In this document: positions 26,207 through 34,302 of the stretch, piece by piece | How positions within the stretch are numbered: the first letter of the stretch is position 1 | Layout of the letters: each line of letters begins with the position of its first letter | DNA from: RGIG3178 sp963674495 | GTDB taxonomy: Bacteria; Bacillota; Clostridia; Christensenellales; QAND01 | Direction: 5' to 3' | Length of the DNA: 64,000 nucleotides | NCBI GenBank assembly: GCA_963674495.2 | Contig: CAXXLG010000002.1 | Span: 1,178,001 to 1,242,000, forward strand | The notes under the pieces: generated by a model | Told to the model about the DNA's origin: nothing | The model's database searches: none | Seen by the model: the letters and a program-made list of their open reading frames with translations, nothing else | Position numbers and translations under genes: made by a program

Positions 26207-27101
26207 CTACGATGTACTGCTGCTTTCCCGTACGGTAAAAAAGAGAATGCCAACAAGGATCAATATGCCGCCCAACAGTACCATGACGGATGGTATCTCT
26301 TGAAACAGGAAAAAGGCGATAACGGCGGCTCCTACGGGTTTCGCCCAGTTGAAGCGCGGCGGACGGTACCCGCCGAGCGGTATTTGAGCAGATAGTTGAA
26401 CACGCTGTGGCCGCATAAAGTGCTGACAATGGCCAATATCAGGCACAGTAAAAAGAACCGGGCGTTTGGTACATACAGCGGTGCATGCATCCATATCGCC
26501 AGAAATACAAGCGTAACGGTGCAGATGCTATACACCGTGAACGTGTGCACGGTGAGCGCTAGACGATGCCGTAGCGCCTTATTGCATAAAAGATAGCCTG
26601 TCAGGCATACAGCGCTTATAAACGAGTATAAATAGCCGTATAAACCGTCGCTTTCATGCGTGGATGAAAAAGCCAAAACCAACACGCCGGCCATGGCAAC
26701 GAAGATGGCCCAAGAGCGATCCGCGCACAGGAATTTCACGCCAGATCAAATAAGCGCCCAACAGCGTAAACAGTGGCTGAACGCACAGGACAACGGTGGA
26801 AGCAAACGTCGTTGTCAGCGAAAGCGATATAAACCAGAATAGAAAATGGAAAGATAGCAAGATGCCGCGTGATTGCAAGAAGGACCCACGTTTGTTTTGA
26901 CAGCGTTTTAAATGCATGACGGTGTTTGGTTTTTGCGCATGCGGTGGGCAGCAACAGGAGCGCCGAGAAAAGGAGACGCCACAGTGCGATGGACACGGGA
27001 TGGGCACCGTCCTGCAGCGCCAGTTTGACCAGTGGCCCGGAACAGGAGATGCCAATTATGCCAAGCGCCGTCAGTGCGCGCAGTTTGATCGATTGTTTCA
27101 C
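26207..27101 (-). pseudogene. EamA/DMT-family transporter, multiply frameshifted
   Basis: The coding sequence starts at GTG 27101, overlapping the stop of the upstream gene as GTGA (MKQSIKLRALTALGIIGISC). Family sequence then continues across frames: ILLSFHFLFWFISLSLTTTF, AIFVAMAGVLVLAF ..., ALQLGE, and PVGAAVIAFFLFQEIPSVM to 26207. Changes lie near 26870, 26714, about 26355 and 26342. Deleting one base at each restores a continuous EamA transporter of about 297 residues with ten hydrophobic segments. Such proteins export metabolites or amino acids. As it stands it is a pseudogene or an error-laden stretch. Confidence 0.75.
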
Positions 27102-28194
27102 CGTGTATGCGCCACTAGAAAGTCCACCATGGCCTTGGCGCTGGGGGGGGCAGCCTGGGACATGGCAAGATATACCGCTACAACAGGTGCCGATGCCAAG
27201 ACCGTCGGCTGTTTTGCCGCGGTAACCCTGCCCGATGAAAATCGGTTGTGGCATCCGGCGAAGCAAACCCATCTGATCCAGACGGTTGAGCGCATGAACC
27301 AGTGTGCCCAAGCAGGCGGAACACGCCTGATCCTGCTTAACGTTCTTTGTCAGCTGTGCAGCTCGACGGCTTAATGAAAAAGTTTGCGTCGCCTGTTCGG
27401 CGCGGTTGAGTTCGATAAGTTCACTGCCGGAATACAGTTTCCCGACGCCGAGGGATGCGGCCATCGTGATGTAATCCACTTCGTGTGGCGAAAGTCCGAT
27501 CAGCCCTGCGCCGTAGCTGTCCAAAAGAACCGAGTCCGTTCCGATCAGTAGGCGATGCATGGGCACGGGGTTACCGCCCTCTTCAAAGGTCAAATCGCCC
27601 GCACAATGCATCCACAACAGTAAGATTGGGGCGGATGACGCTGTTCAAAAGCGCGACGGGGCGGTGAATACCCAACATATGATAGCGCCGCTTCTCGCTA
27701 TCCGGAATGATGCCCTTGAGATTTTTCAATGCGCAGGTGAAAAGCGTCTGGCAATGGGCCTTGAGCACGGGGACGTTGATCAAAATATCCGCCTCTGCGG
27801 CCCTTTGGCAGATTGGAAGGTTCAACCCGCCCGCCGTGCGAACGACCGAACTGTCTCGTTTGAGGTCGTAAAGCGGCACGCCGGTGCGCCGACTCAGCGC
27901 ATTGTAGCCGCAGTTTTCAAAGGCCCGTGCCGTCGAATCCCCCACCCAGGACGATTCGATGATGGAGATGTTGTCGTACCCGTGTTCCTTGAAATAACCG
28001 ATGATACCTTCCACAACGCCCGGATGGGTGGTAGCGCCGTTTTCCGCCGGACGGGATACGACCAGATTGGGTTTGATCGCTATGGAGGCGCTTTTATTTT
28101 TGATCATTGACTCTGCGCCAATATCGCTGAGCGCCCGGTATGCCATGTCGCATCCGTCTTGTCCGTAAATCGCATAAATCCTGTTGCTGTCCAT
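27098..28194 (-). pseudogene. DUF362-family protein, frameshifted twice
   Basis: It starts at ATG 28194 behind GGAGGTG. The N-terminal part (IAIKPNLVV, ATTHPGVVEGII, DILINVPVLKAHCQT, ALKNLKGIIPD) is typical DUF362. The frame changes near 27594 (extra G in GGG) into GDLTFEEGGNPVPMHRL and again at a G8 run (27143-27150), after which SAKAMVDFLVAHTR ends at 27098. Correcting both gives a protein of about 365 residues. The family is of unclear function, often Fe-S linked. Its last codons overlap the EamA start, so the pair was once one operon. Confidence 0.75.
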
Positions 28195-28530
28195 GGCAGG
28201 CACCTCCTGACTTTTGTTTCATTATAGCACATGAACGTTAGCGGACAAACGTCATATAGTACAATTTACAGGTGGATGGGTATAGCAAAAGCGAACAGTA
28301 CATATTGTTTGGTGACGGAACATCAATCAAAGCGCCGATGCAAGTATTTAGGTGAGAACACGAAAAATATAAAAGCAATGATAAAAAAGATAAAAACATA
28401 ATAAGACAAAGAAAAACATTTGATATCATGGATATTAAAGCATATTCACACTTTGAAATGCTTGCTTGTTTGAAAAAATCGTTATAGAATGAAATCAAGA
28501 AACTGTGTGCACTACCTTATGAAAACGAAT

Positions 28531-28557
28531 TCGTGCCAAACACGATTTGTTTATACT
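28531..28557 (+). promoter_or_regulatory. Candidate operator and -10 upstream of the first aldolase
   Basis: A dyad TCGTG-CCAAA-CACGA (28531-28545) lies just ahead of TATACT (28552-28557), placed as a repressor site over the promoter spacer. The rest of 28195-28530 is AT-rich with no credible gene. Confidence 0.4.
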
Positions 28558-28589
28558 AACACCCCATAATTATTTAAGGAGGAAAAACC

Positions 28590-29414
28590 ATGTTAGTAAC
28601 CATGAAAGAAATTCTTGAAGCTGCGCGCGCAGGCGGCTACGGCGTTACGGCGCCGAATGTAAACAACGAAGACACCGCCCGCGCTGCGATCGAGGCAGCT
28701 GTTGAGAACAAGGCGCCTATGATCTTGGATGTTGGCTATGGAGCCAACAGCAAGGTTGTATTTTTTGGGCGTATGTGCGAAACACTTGCGAAGGAAGCCA
28801 ATGTTCCAGTCGCAATCAACCAGGATCATGGCGGGAAGTTCGAGCATGCCATCTGGGCCATCCGTGCGGGCTATACGTCCATCATGGTTGACCGTTCAAC
28901 CCTGCCGTACGATGAGAACGTGGCACAGGTCGCGGAACTTGTCAAGATCGCACACGCAGTCAACGTATCCGTGGAAGCGGAGCTTGGGCATGTCGGACAG
29001 GGCGTGCAGTACGCTATTGACCGCGACGCCGCGTTGACAAACCCGGATCAGGCTGCGGACTATGTGGCAAAGACCGACATTGACTGTTTGGCTGTTGCCA
29101 TCGGCACCGCGCACGGCGAATACAAGGGCACACCGTACCTTGATTTCGATCTGCTTCACAAGCTCTTTGAAACCGTGAAGGTCCCGCTTGTGCTGCACGG
29201 CGGCTCCGGCACCGGTGATGAAAACCTTGCCAAGGCGACCCGTGAGGGCATCAGCAAGGTCAACCTTGCTACCGCCCTGTACAAAGCAGGCGCAAAATCG
29301 TGGAACGATGAGGATTGCGTGCATGCGGGCCCCGGCTACAAGCTGATCAAAGCTGGCTATAAGGACATGCTCATCCATCACATGAAACTGTTCAACCAGT
29401 GCAACCAGGCCTAA
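28590..29414 (+). CDS. Class II (zinc) ketose-bisphosphate aldolase
   Basis: A 274-residue class II aldolase of the fructose/tagatose-bisphosphate type, which cleaves a ketose bisphosphate into dihydroxyacetone phosphate and an aldehyde. The zinc ligands are visible as NQDHGGKFEH (about 82), GTAHGEYKG (about 178) and VLHGGSGTG (about 208). The phosphate-binding KVNLAT follows. The usual DGSHxPFEEN motif reads DRSTLPYDEN, a difference shared by its paralog at 63463. AGGAGG lies upstream. A zinc dehydrogenase follows after 108 bases. The sugar substrate is unknown. Confidence 0.85.
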   Translation: MLVTMKEILEAARAGGYGVTAPNVNNEDTARAAIEAAVENKAPMILDVGYGANSKVVFFGRMCETLAKEANVPVAINQDHGGKFEHAIWAIRAGYTSIMVDRSTLPYDENVAQVAELVKIAHAVNVSVEAELGHVGQGVQYAIDRDAALTNPDQAADYVAKTDIDCLAVAIGTAHGEYKGTPYLDFDLLHKLFETVKVPLVLHGGSGTGDENLAKATREGISKVNLATALYKAGAKSWNDEDCVHAGPGYKLIKAGYKDMLIHHMKLFNQCNQA

Positions 29415-29522
29415 GCCACTTCCCAGCTTACAAGCGCTGGATGTCAATGGTATCAATATCCAGTTCAATTGGCGACACAATTAGAATTCGCAAGAAATAA
29501 AAAAGAGGAGGAGAGCAATAGA

Positions 29523-30584
29523 ATGCTTCCTGATAAAATTCATTTTGGTGTAATCGTAGAAGGACATAAGGCGGAAATGCATGAGGCACCGTTCCCGGAA
29601 GTGGGCCCGGAAGATATCGTCATCAAAATGGCGACCAACCAAATCTGCACGACTGACTACCAGCAATGGATGGGCCTGAGGGATCATCAGGGCTTCCCGA
29701 TGGCGGGCGGCCACGAATTTGCCGGCACCATCTTCCACAAAGGGGAAAACGTGCTGGATGATTTTCAAATTGGCATGCAAGTCGGTGCAACGTATGAGTT
29801 CTGCAACAACTGCTATAACTGCCGTATTGGGCATCAGGGCGACTGCACAAACCAGAGAAAGCACGGTCCCGGACCGGATGGCTACTATGGTAATAAACGT
29901 TTTGCTGATTACATTGTTTGCGATCAGAAGTATGTTGTGCCCGTTGATAATTCCATTCCCCCGGCAGAAGCGGGCTTTTTAGAGCCGGTTGCCACCGTGG
30001 TACAGTGTATTAAGAAAGCCAGAATTAAACCGATGGAAGATGTTGTTGTAATCGGCGCTGGCACGATGGGTCTTATCAATGCGCAGGTTGCGCATGCGTG
30101 GGGCGCTCGCGTGATCATATCGGAAATCATGCCCAAGAAAATCGAACGCGCTAAAGAAATGGGCTTTGCTGATGTAATTGATGCAAAGAGCACCGATCCG
30201 GTGGAAGAAGTGAAAAGGCTGACCGGCGGTAAAGGTGCGGATTGTGTTATCATGGCTGTGGGCGCGACCATTGCGTACAAACAGGGCTATGAGATGCTCA
30301 AGAAGTTGCGCGGCCGTTTGGTTTGTTTCCCGGCTGGTTATCCAAAACCCGAGCTTCATGTAGATCCAAACGAGCTGCACTACCGCAAGATCGAGATCAT
30401 CGGTACATTCGTTTGCGATTTGGTTGACTGGATGGATTCTGCGACGCTGATCTCCAAGAAGATGATCGATTGCAGCTATTCGTTAGAGGGCAAAGTATTT
30501 CCGCTGCGTGACATCCAAAAAGCCTATGAAGCCGCAGCAACACCGGGTGCGTACCGCGTAACCCTAGACTTGCAGGGCGTATAG
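29523..30584 (+). CDS. Zinc-dependent medium-chain alcohol/polyol dehydrogenase
   Basis: A 353-residue MDR-family NAD(P) dehydrogenase. Catalytic zinc ligands appear in NQICTTDY and GGHEFAG (about residues 44-69). The structural zinc lobe is CNNCYNCRIGHQGDC (about 99-113), and the Rossmann motif is VVIGAGTMGL (near 177). It is closest in style to sorbitol, threonine or galactitol dehydrogenases. ATG 29523 is preceded by GAGGAGGAG. With the upstream aldolase it suggests a sugar or polyol pathway. A strong terminator follows. Confidence 0.85.
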   Translation: MLPDKIHFGVIVEGHKAEMHEAPFPEVGPEDIVIKMATNQICTTDYQQWMGLRDHQGFPMAGGHEFAGTIFHKGENVLDDFQIGMQVGATYEFCNNCYNCRIGHQGDCTNQRKHGPGPDGYYGNKRFADYIVCDQKYVVPVDNSIPPAEAGFLEPVATVVQCIKKARIKPMEDVVVIGAGTMGLINAQVAHAWGARVIISEIMPKKIERAKEMGFADVIDAKSTDPVEEVKRLTGGKGADCVIMAVGATIAYKQGYEMLKKLRGRLVCFPAGYPKPELHVDPNELHYRKIEIIGTFVCDLVDWMDSATLISKKMIDCSYSLEGKVFPLRDIQKAYEAAATPGAYRVTLDLQGV

Positions 30585-30593
30585 GACGGACGA

Positions 30594-30624
30594 AAAAGAA
30601 GCGCCATTTTGGCGCTTCTTTTTT
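30594..30624 (+). terminator. Terminator after the dehydrogenase gene
   Basis: AAGAAGCGCCA and TGGCGCTTCTT arms with a TT loop, followed by a T-run. Confidence 0.9.
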
Positions 30625-30777
30625 TGCAGCCCGGGGCGTTTATATGCGAAAGCGGCCACAGGATATGGGACTGCCAAGCGGCAGGCATGGCGGTGTGCCA
30701 TCGTGGCAACGAAACACGGGATACCGGCATCATATGATGTTGAGACAAACACAGAGGATACAGCAAGGAGAGAGAAA

Positions 30778-32013
30778 ATGGAACGTATTGCAAAAATTAA
30801 GGGATTCGAGATCCTCAACGCAAGGGGTAAACCCACCGTCGAGGTGGAACTGATCACCTCGGGTGGATACCGGGCGGTCGCATCGGTGCCCAGCGGTACG
30901 TCACGCGGCAAATACGAGGCTCATGAGCTTTATGACAACGACGAGGAACGGTTTCGCGGCTTTGGCGTCTTAAAAGCCGTTGAAAATGTCGACACGTTGA
31001 TTCAAAGCGAGCTTATGGGCATGGACGTATGCGATCAGGCGGCAATTGACCAAAAAATGATCGATCTGGACGGAACGCCCAACAAACAACGCCTTGGCGC
31101 CAACGCCATTTTGGCGGTTTCCGTTGCGGCGAGCAAAGCGTCGGCGCTATCGCAGGGCAAACAACCGTACGAGATCATTTGTCACAACGACAACCCGAAA
31201 ATGCCGGATATCACGTCCACGGTGATCGCGGGCGGCGTGTTCGGGACATCCGGGTTGGAATTTGAGGATTACCTGTATATCCTAAAGGGCTTTGATACGT
31301 TCGAACAGGAATTGCAGGCTTTGTGCAAGATGCGCTACCTGCTGGAAAAGGAGATGACGGCAAAGTACGGCCCCATTCTAGATGACGGCGGCGCACTGGC
31401 ACCGTGTCTTGGAAACACGGAAGAGGCGTTCGAATGGATGCTACGCGTTGCAAAGCAGGCCGGGTATGAAAAGAATGTTACGCTGGGGCTGGACGTGGCG
31501 GCGAGCGAACTGTACCGGGAAAAGACCGGGCGCTACGCGGTGGGCGACGGCGAATTGACCCGAGAGGAGTTATTGACCTATTATCAGAACCTTGCAAGGC
31601 GATATCCGCTGACTTTTTTGGAAGACGGTTTTGACCAGGATGATGTGCAGGGGTTCCGCGAATTGACAAGAAGTATGCCGGACATCCAAATCGTGGGAGA
31701 TGATTTCTTTGTGACCAATGTGGAACGCTTGCGAATGGGTATCCGAGAGGGATGCTGCAACACGTTGCTTTTGAAAATCAACCAGATTGGTACGGTGACC
31801 GAAGCGGTTTTAACGGGGGAGACGGCGAAAAAGAATGGATACGACATTACACTGTCGTTGCGCTCAGGCGAAACGACGGATGATTATGTGGCGGACTTTG
31901 CGGTGGCCATCGGCGCGCGACAGATGAAACCCGGCTCGCCGGTGCGCGCAGAACGCAATGTAAAATACAACCGACTGCTGCGCATTGAGGAGCGGTTGCT
32001 GCAAAAACTATAA
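30778..32013 (+). CDS. Enolase-like protein with altered catalytic residues
   Basis: A 411-residue member of the enolase fold, aligning along its length with phosphopyruvate hydratase. The metal ligands (GLDVAASE, FLEDGF, IVGDDFFVTN), the lysine of LLLKINQIG and the late lysine of RQMKPGSP are kept, as is the VPSGTSRGKYEA loop. Both catalytic histidines are gone: GGEHA of enolase reads GGVFG, and SHRSGE reads SLRSGE. QEF becomes EDY and DEGGFAP becomes DDGGALAP. It therefore probably acts on a different substrate, or is not an enolase. ATG 30778 follows AAGGAGAG. It lies just past the aldolase/dehydrogenase terminator. Confidence 0.8.
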   Translation: MERIAKIKGFEILNARGKPTVEVELITSGGYRAVASVPSGTSRGKYEAHELYDNDEERFRGFGVLKAVENVDTLIQSELMGMDVCDQAAIDQKMIDLDGTPNKQRLGANAILAVSVAASKASALSQGKQPYEIICHNDNPKMPDITSTVIAGGVFGTSGLEFEDYLYILKGFDTFEQELQALCKMRYLLEKEMTAKYGPILDDGGALAPCLGNTEEAFEWMLRVAKQAGYEKNVTLGLDVAASELYREKTGRYAVGDGELTREELLTYYQNLARRYPLTFLEDGFDQDDVQGFRELTRSMPDIQIVGDDFFVTNVERLRMGIREGCCNTLLLKINQIGTVTEAVLTGETAKKNGYDITLSLRSGETTDDYVADFAVAIGARQMKPGSPVRAERNVKYNRLLRIEERLLQKL

Positions 32014-32060
32014 AATCGGACAGGATTGGCACGGATATTGACCATCCATCCAAAACAGAC

Positions 32061-32092
32061 AAGGGCATCGTTGCATACTTTGCCCTTTTTTT
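32061..32092 (+). terminator. Terminator after the enolase-like gene
   Basis: AAGGGCA and TGCCCTT arms flank a loop of about 13 bases and are followed by seven or more T residues. Confidence 0.75.
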
Positions 32093-32133
32093 GCATGTGT
32101 TTAAGTAAGCGATAAACCTGAGGGGGAATGCAT

Positions 32134-33261
32134 GTGAAAAAGAAGCCTGTACAGGCTTATGCCTGCGTGGTGTTGGCGTTATTCTTGTCTGGCATGGTAG
32201 GCTTTATAATGGGCCGCGGCAGTTTGATACTGGCACGAGAAACGATGGAAGTGCTAAAAAACGGATCCCTGTACGGCATATCGGCGGAGGAACTGGATAA
32301 ATCGGCGGTATGTGGCATGATCGATGCGCTGCCGGATCCCATGGCGGCGTATCTTACGCCCAAAATGATGACGGATTTTGCGCAGCAGATACAGGGCGGA
32401 CAGACGGTGGGGCTGGGGATTGAAATGGTACGTGTTGCACAGGGGTACTACGTGTGTACCGTTATGGAGAATTCACCCGCTCAAATCGGCGGCATTGCAA
32501 AGGGAGACATCATCGTGTCTATCGATGGGGCATGTGTAGCGGAAGGTGCGCGCTGGCCTGTGTTTGCGGAAGATCAGATGGTGGCGTTGGACATCAGCCG
32601 CAATGACATCGCGCGAACACAAATCCTATTTGCTGCGCTGCTCAGTCCGTTTGCGGATGTGGAGCAAAAATGGCTGAATGATAATATGGGCTATGTGCGC
32701 ATCCGGTCGTTTTCGCAGGAAGGTATGGAGGAACAGACACTCAACGCACTGCGCACTTTTTTGGAAAAAGGCGATGCCGTTCTGGATCTACGTCATAATC
32801 CGGGCGGGCGGTTGGATGCGGCGCTCACCATCGCACAAGCCTTTGTGCCCAAGGGCGAACCGATGCTTACGCTGCACGAAGCGGAAGGGAACCGGGAAGT
32901 ATACCGCAGTAAAGATGGATCGTTGTGCGGTAGCCGCCTGATCGTGTTGGTGGACGGTCAGAGCGCATCGGCGGCGGAGGTGTTGGCGGGCATCCTACAC
33001 GATTACGGCGCGGCGGTAATCGTCGGGCAGCAAACGTTCGGCAAGGGCACCGTGCAACGCGTCGTGCAACTGAACAATGGCGGGGGTATACGCTTTACCA
33101 TGGCGGAGTACGTGTTGTCTGGCGAACAAGGCATTGACGGCGTGGGCATCACACCGGATCTGATGGTGACACCGGACGAAATACCGGGCTGGGCAAAAGC
33201 GCCCGGCAGGGATGAAATACTGCAGTTTGCTCTCGCGCAGGTTGCATTTGCCAATCCCTGA
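32134..33261 (+). CDS. S41 (C-terminal processing type) serine peptidase
   Basis: A membrane-anchored S41 peptidase of about 375 residues. An uncleaved signal or anchor (ACVVLALFLSGMVGFIMG) is followed by a PDZ domain (VGLGIEMVRVAQGYYVCTVMEN...GGIAKGDIIVSIDG, about 90-160) and the protease core. The Ser is in DGQSASAAEV and the Lys in QTFGKGTVQ. Such enzymes trim envelope or spore proteins. I prefer GTG 32134, seven bases after GAGGGG, to ATG 32128, which is too close. A second S41 gene lies at 40161. Confidence 0.85.
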   Translation: MKKKPVQAYACVVLALFLSGMVGFIMGRGSLILARETMEVLKNGSLYGISAEELDKSAVCGMIDALPDPMAAYLTPKMMTDFAQQIQGGQTVGLGIEMVRVAQGYYVCTVMENSPAQIGGIAKGDIIVSIDGACVAEGARWPVFAEDQMVALDISRNDIARTQILFAALLSPFADVEQKWLNDNMGYVRIRSFSQEGMEEQTLNALRTFLEKGDAVLDLRHNPGGRLDAALTIAQAFVPKGEPMLTLHEAEGNREVYRSKDGSLCGSRLIVLVDGQSASAAEVLAGILHDYGAAVIVGQQTFGKGTVQRVVQLNNGGGIRFTMAEYVLSGEQGIDGVGITPDLMVTPDEIPGWAKAPGRDEILQFALAQVAFANP

Positions 33262-33335
33262 AAGATTACATTGGGCTTGAATCATACAAATAACGGACAA
33301 AAAAGGACTGTTTCGGCGCTTTTGCCGTTTTATCG

Positions 33336-33364
33336 TTGACAAGGAATTCACAACAACATATAAT
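33336..33364 (+). promoter_or_regulatory. Strong sigma-A promoter of the PTS gene cluster
   Basis: TTGACA (33336-33341), a 17-base spacer and TATAAT (33359-33364) give a full consensus match. About 80 bases of leader with a small CAGC/GCTG hairpin precede the EIIA start. Confidence 0.85.
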
Positions 33365-33451
33365 TTTTATTGGTATGACCGTAGCGTCGTAAAGGAAACA
33401 GCTTTGAGCTGCGGATGCGATAAATATTATAATAACAGGAGCGTGAACGGT

Positions 33452-33874
33452 ATGATACAGATTCTAATCGTCACCCATGCAGACATGGCAAAAGGAATTC
33501 TTTCCAGTGCAGAGCTGATCATGGGGCCGCAGAAGGACATTGCAACCATCGGATTGTGCGGCGAGGACAGTTTTGAGTCCTTCAACGAAAAAGTGAGAGG
33601 AAAACTGACCGAGCTTTATAATGAAGATGGCGTTTTGGTATTCGTTGACTTGTACGGCGGAACTCCCTGCAACGTGACGGCCGCAAACGTTAACCGCCCC
33701 GTCAACGGAAAAACCCCGCATTGTGAATGCGTCAGCGGCGTCAATCTGCCGATGTTGATCGAAGCACTGTCCATGCGTGAGAGCATGACGTTGGAAGAGC
33801 TGAAGGACCATTGTATCACCACCGCTTCTGAAGGTGTAAAAGACATTAAAAAAGAATTCAATCTGCTCGGATAG
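33452..33874 (+). CDS. PTS EIIA component, mannose/fructose-type (ManX/DhaM-like fold)
   Basis: A 140-residue single-domain EIIA of the mannose family. Its phospho-accepting His is in IVTHADMAKGIL (residue 8 or 9). The conserved DLYGGTPCNVTA loop lies near residue 67, and the C-terminal GVNLPMLIEAL helix follows. ATG 33452 follows AGGAG by about ten bases. It is followed by ptsH and ptsI, but no EIIB, EIIC or EIID is in the window. It may serve a transporter elsewhere, a DhaK-type kinase, or a purely regulatory role. Confidence 0.85.
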   Translation: MIQILIVTHADMAKGILSSAELIMGPQKDIATIGLCGEDSFESFNEKVRGKLTELYNEDGVLVFVDLYGGTPCNVTAANVNRPVNGKTPHCECVSGVNLPMLIEALSMRESMTLEELKDHCITTASEGVKDIKKEFNLLG

Positions 33875-33906
33875 AACACCAATTGATTGGGTAGGAGGAT
33901 TAAAAC

Positions 33907-34167
33907 ATGGTTGAAAAAGTATTTGTGATAAAGAATGAGACAGGCCTTCATGCGCGTCCCGCATCGATGTTCGTTCAAAAGGCAGCAAAGTTTAAAAGCC
34001 TGATCAAGCTGCAAAAAGAGGGCAAGGAAGCAAACGCGAAATCCATCATTTCCGTGTTGAGCCTAGGCGCCAGCAAAGGCAGCCAAATCACCATCAGTTG
34101 CACAGGCAACGACGAAAAGGAAGCGCTTAGCGCATTGATTGAACTGTTGGACAACTTGGAAGAGTAA
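33907..34167 (+). CDS. ptsH: HPr phosphocarrier protein
   Basis: An 86-residue HPr that carries phosphate from EI to EIIA. The phospho-His is in ETGLHARPAS (residue about 15). The regulatory Ser site is in NAKSIISVLSLG (about 46), which is used by HPr kinase for catabolite control in Gram-positive bacteria. AGGAGG lies nine bases upstream of the ATG. Spacing to EIIA is 32 bases. A hairpin separates it from ptsI. Confidence 0.95.
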   Translation: MVEKVFVIKNETGLHARPASMFVQKAAKFKSLIKLQKEGKEANAKSIISVLSLGASKGSQITISCTGNDEKEALSALIELLDNLEE

Positions 34168-34228
34168 CCAAATTAGATGGTAATCGCAGCCTTGTATGAA
34201 GCAAGGATGCCAGAACCGTGGTCAATTG

Positions 34229-34255
34229 GGCAGGGCGACGGCCCTGCCTTTTGTT
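34229..34255 (+). terminator. Hairpin/partial terminator between ptsH and ptsI
   Basis: GGCAGGGC and GCCCTGCC arms with a short loop, followed by TTTTGTTT. It could lower ptsI expression relative to ptsH rather than end the transcript fully. Confidence 0.65.
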
Positions 34256-34302
34256 TGGTAGAAAATGCGGCACAGCCGCCAAGCAGAGAGGTGTTTTGAG
34301 TA

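Noticed and set aside
28238..28498. 86-residue hydrophobic frame on the minus strand
   Set aside because: AT-rich intergenic sequence with no ribosome site; overlaps the promoter region of the aldolase gene.
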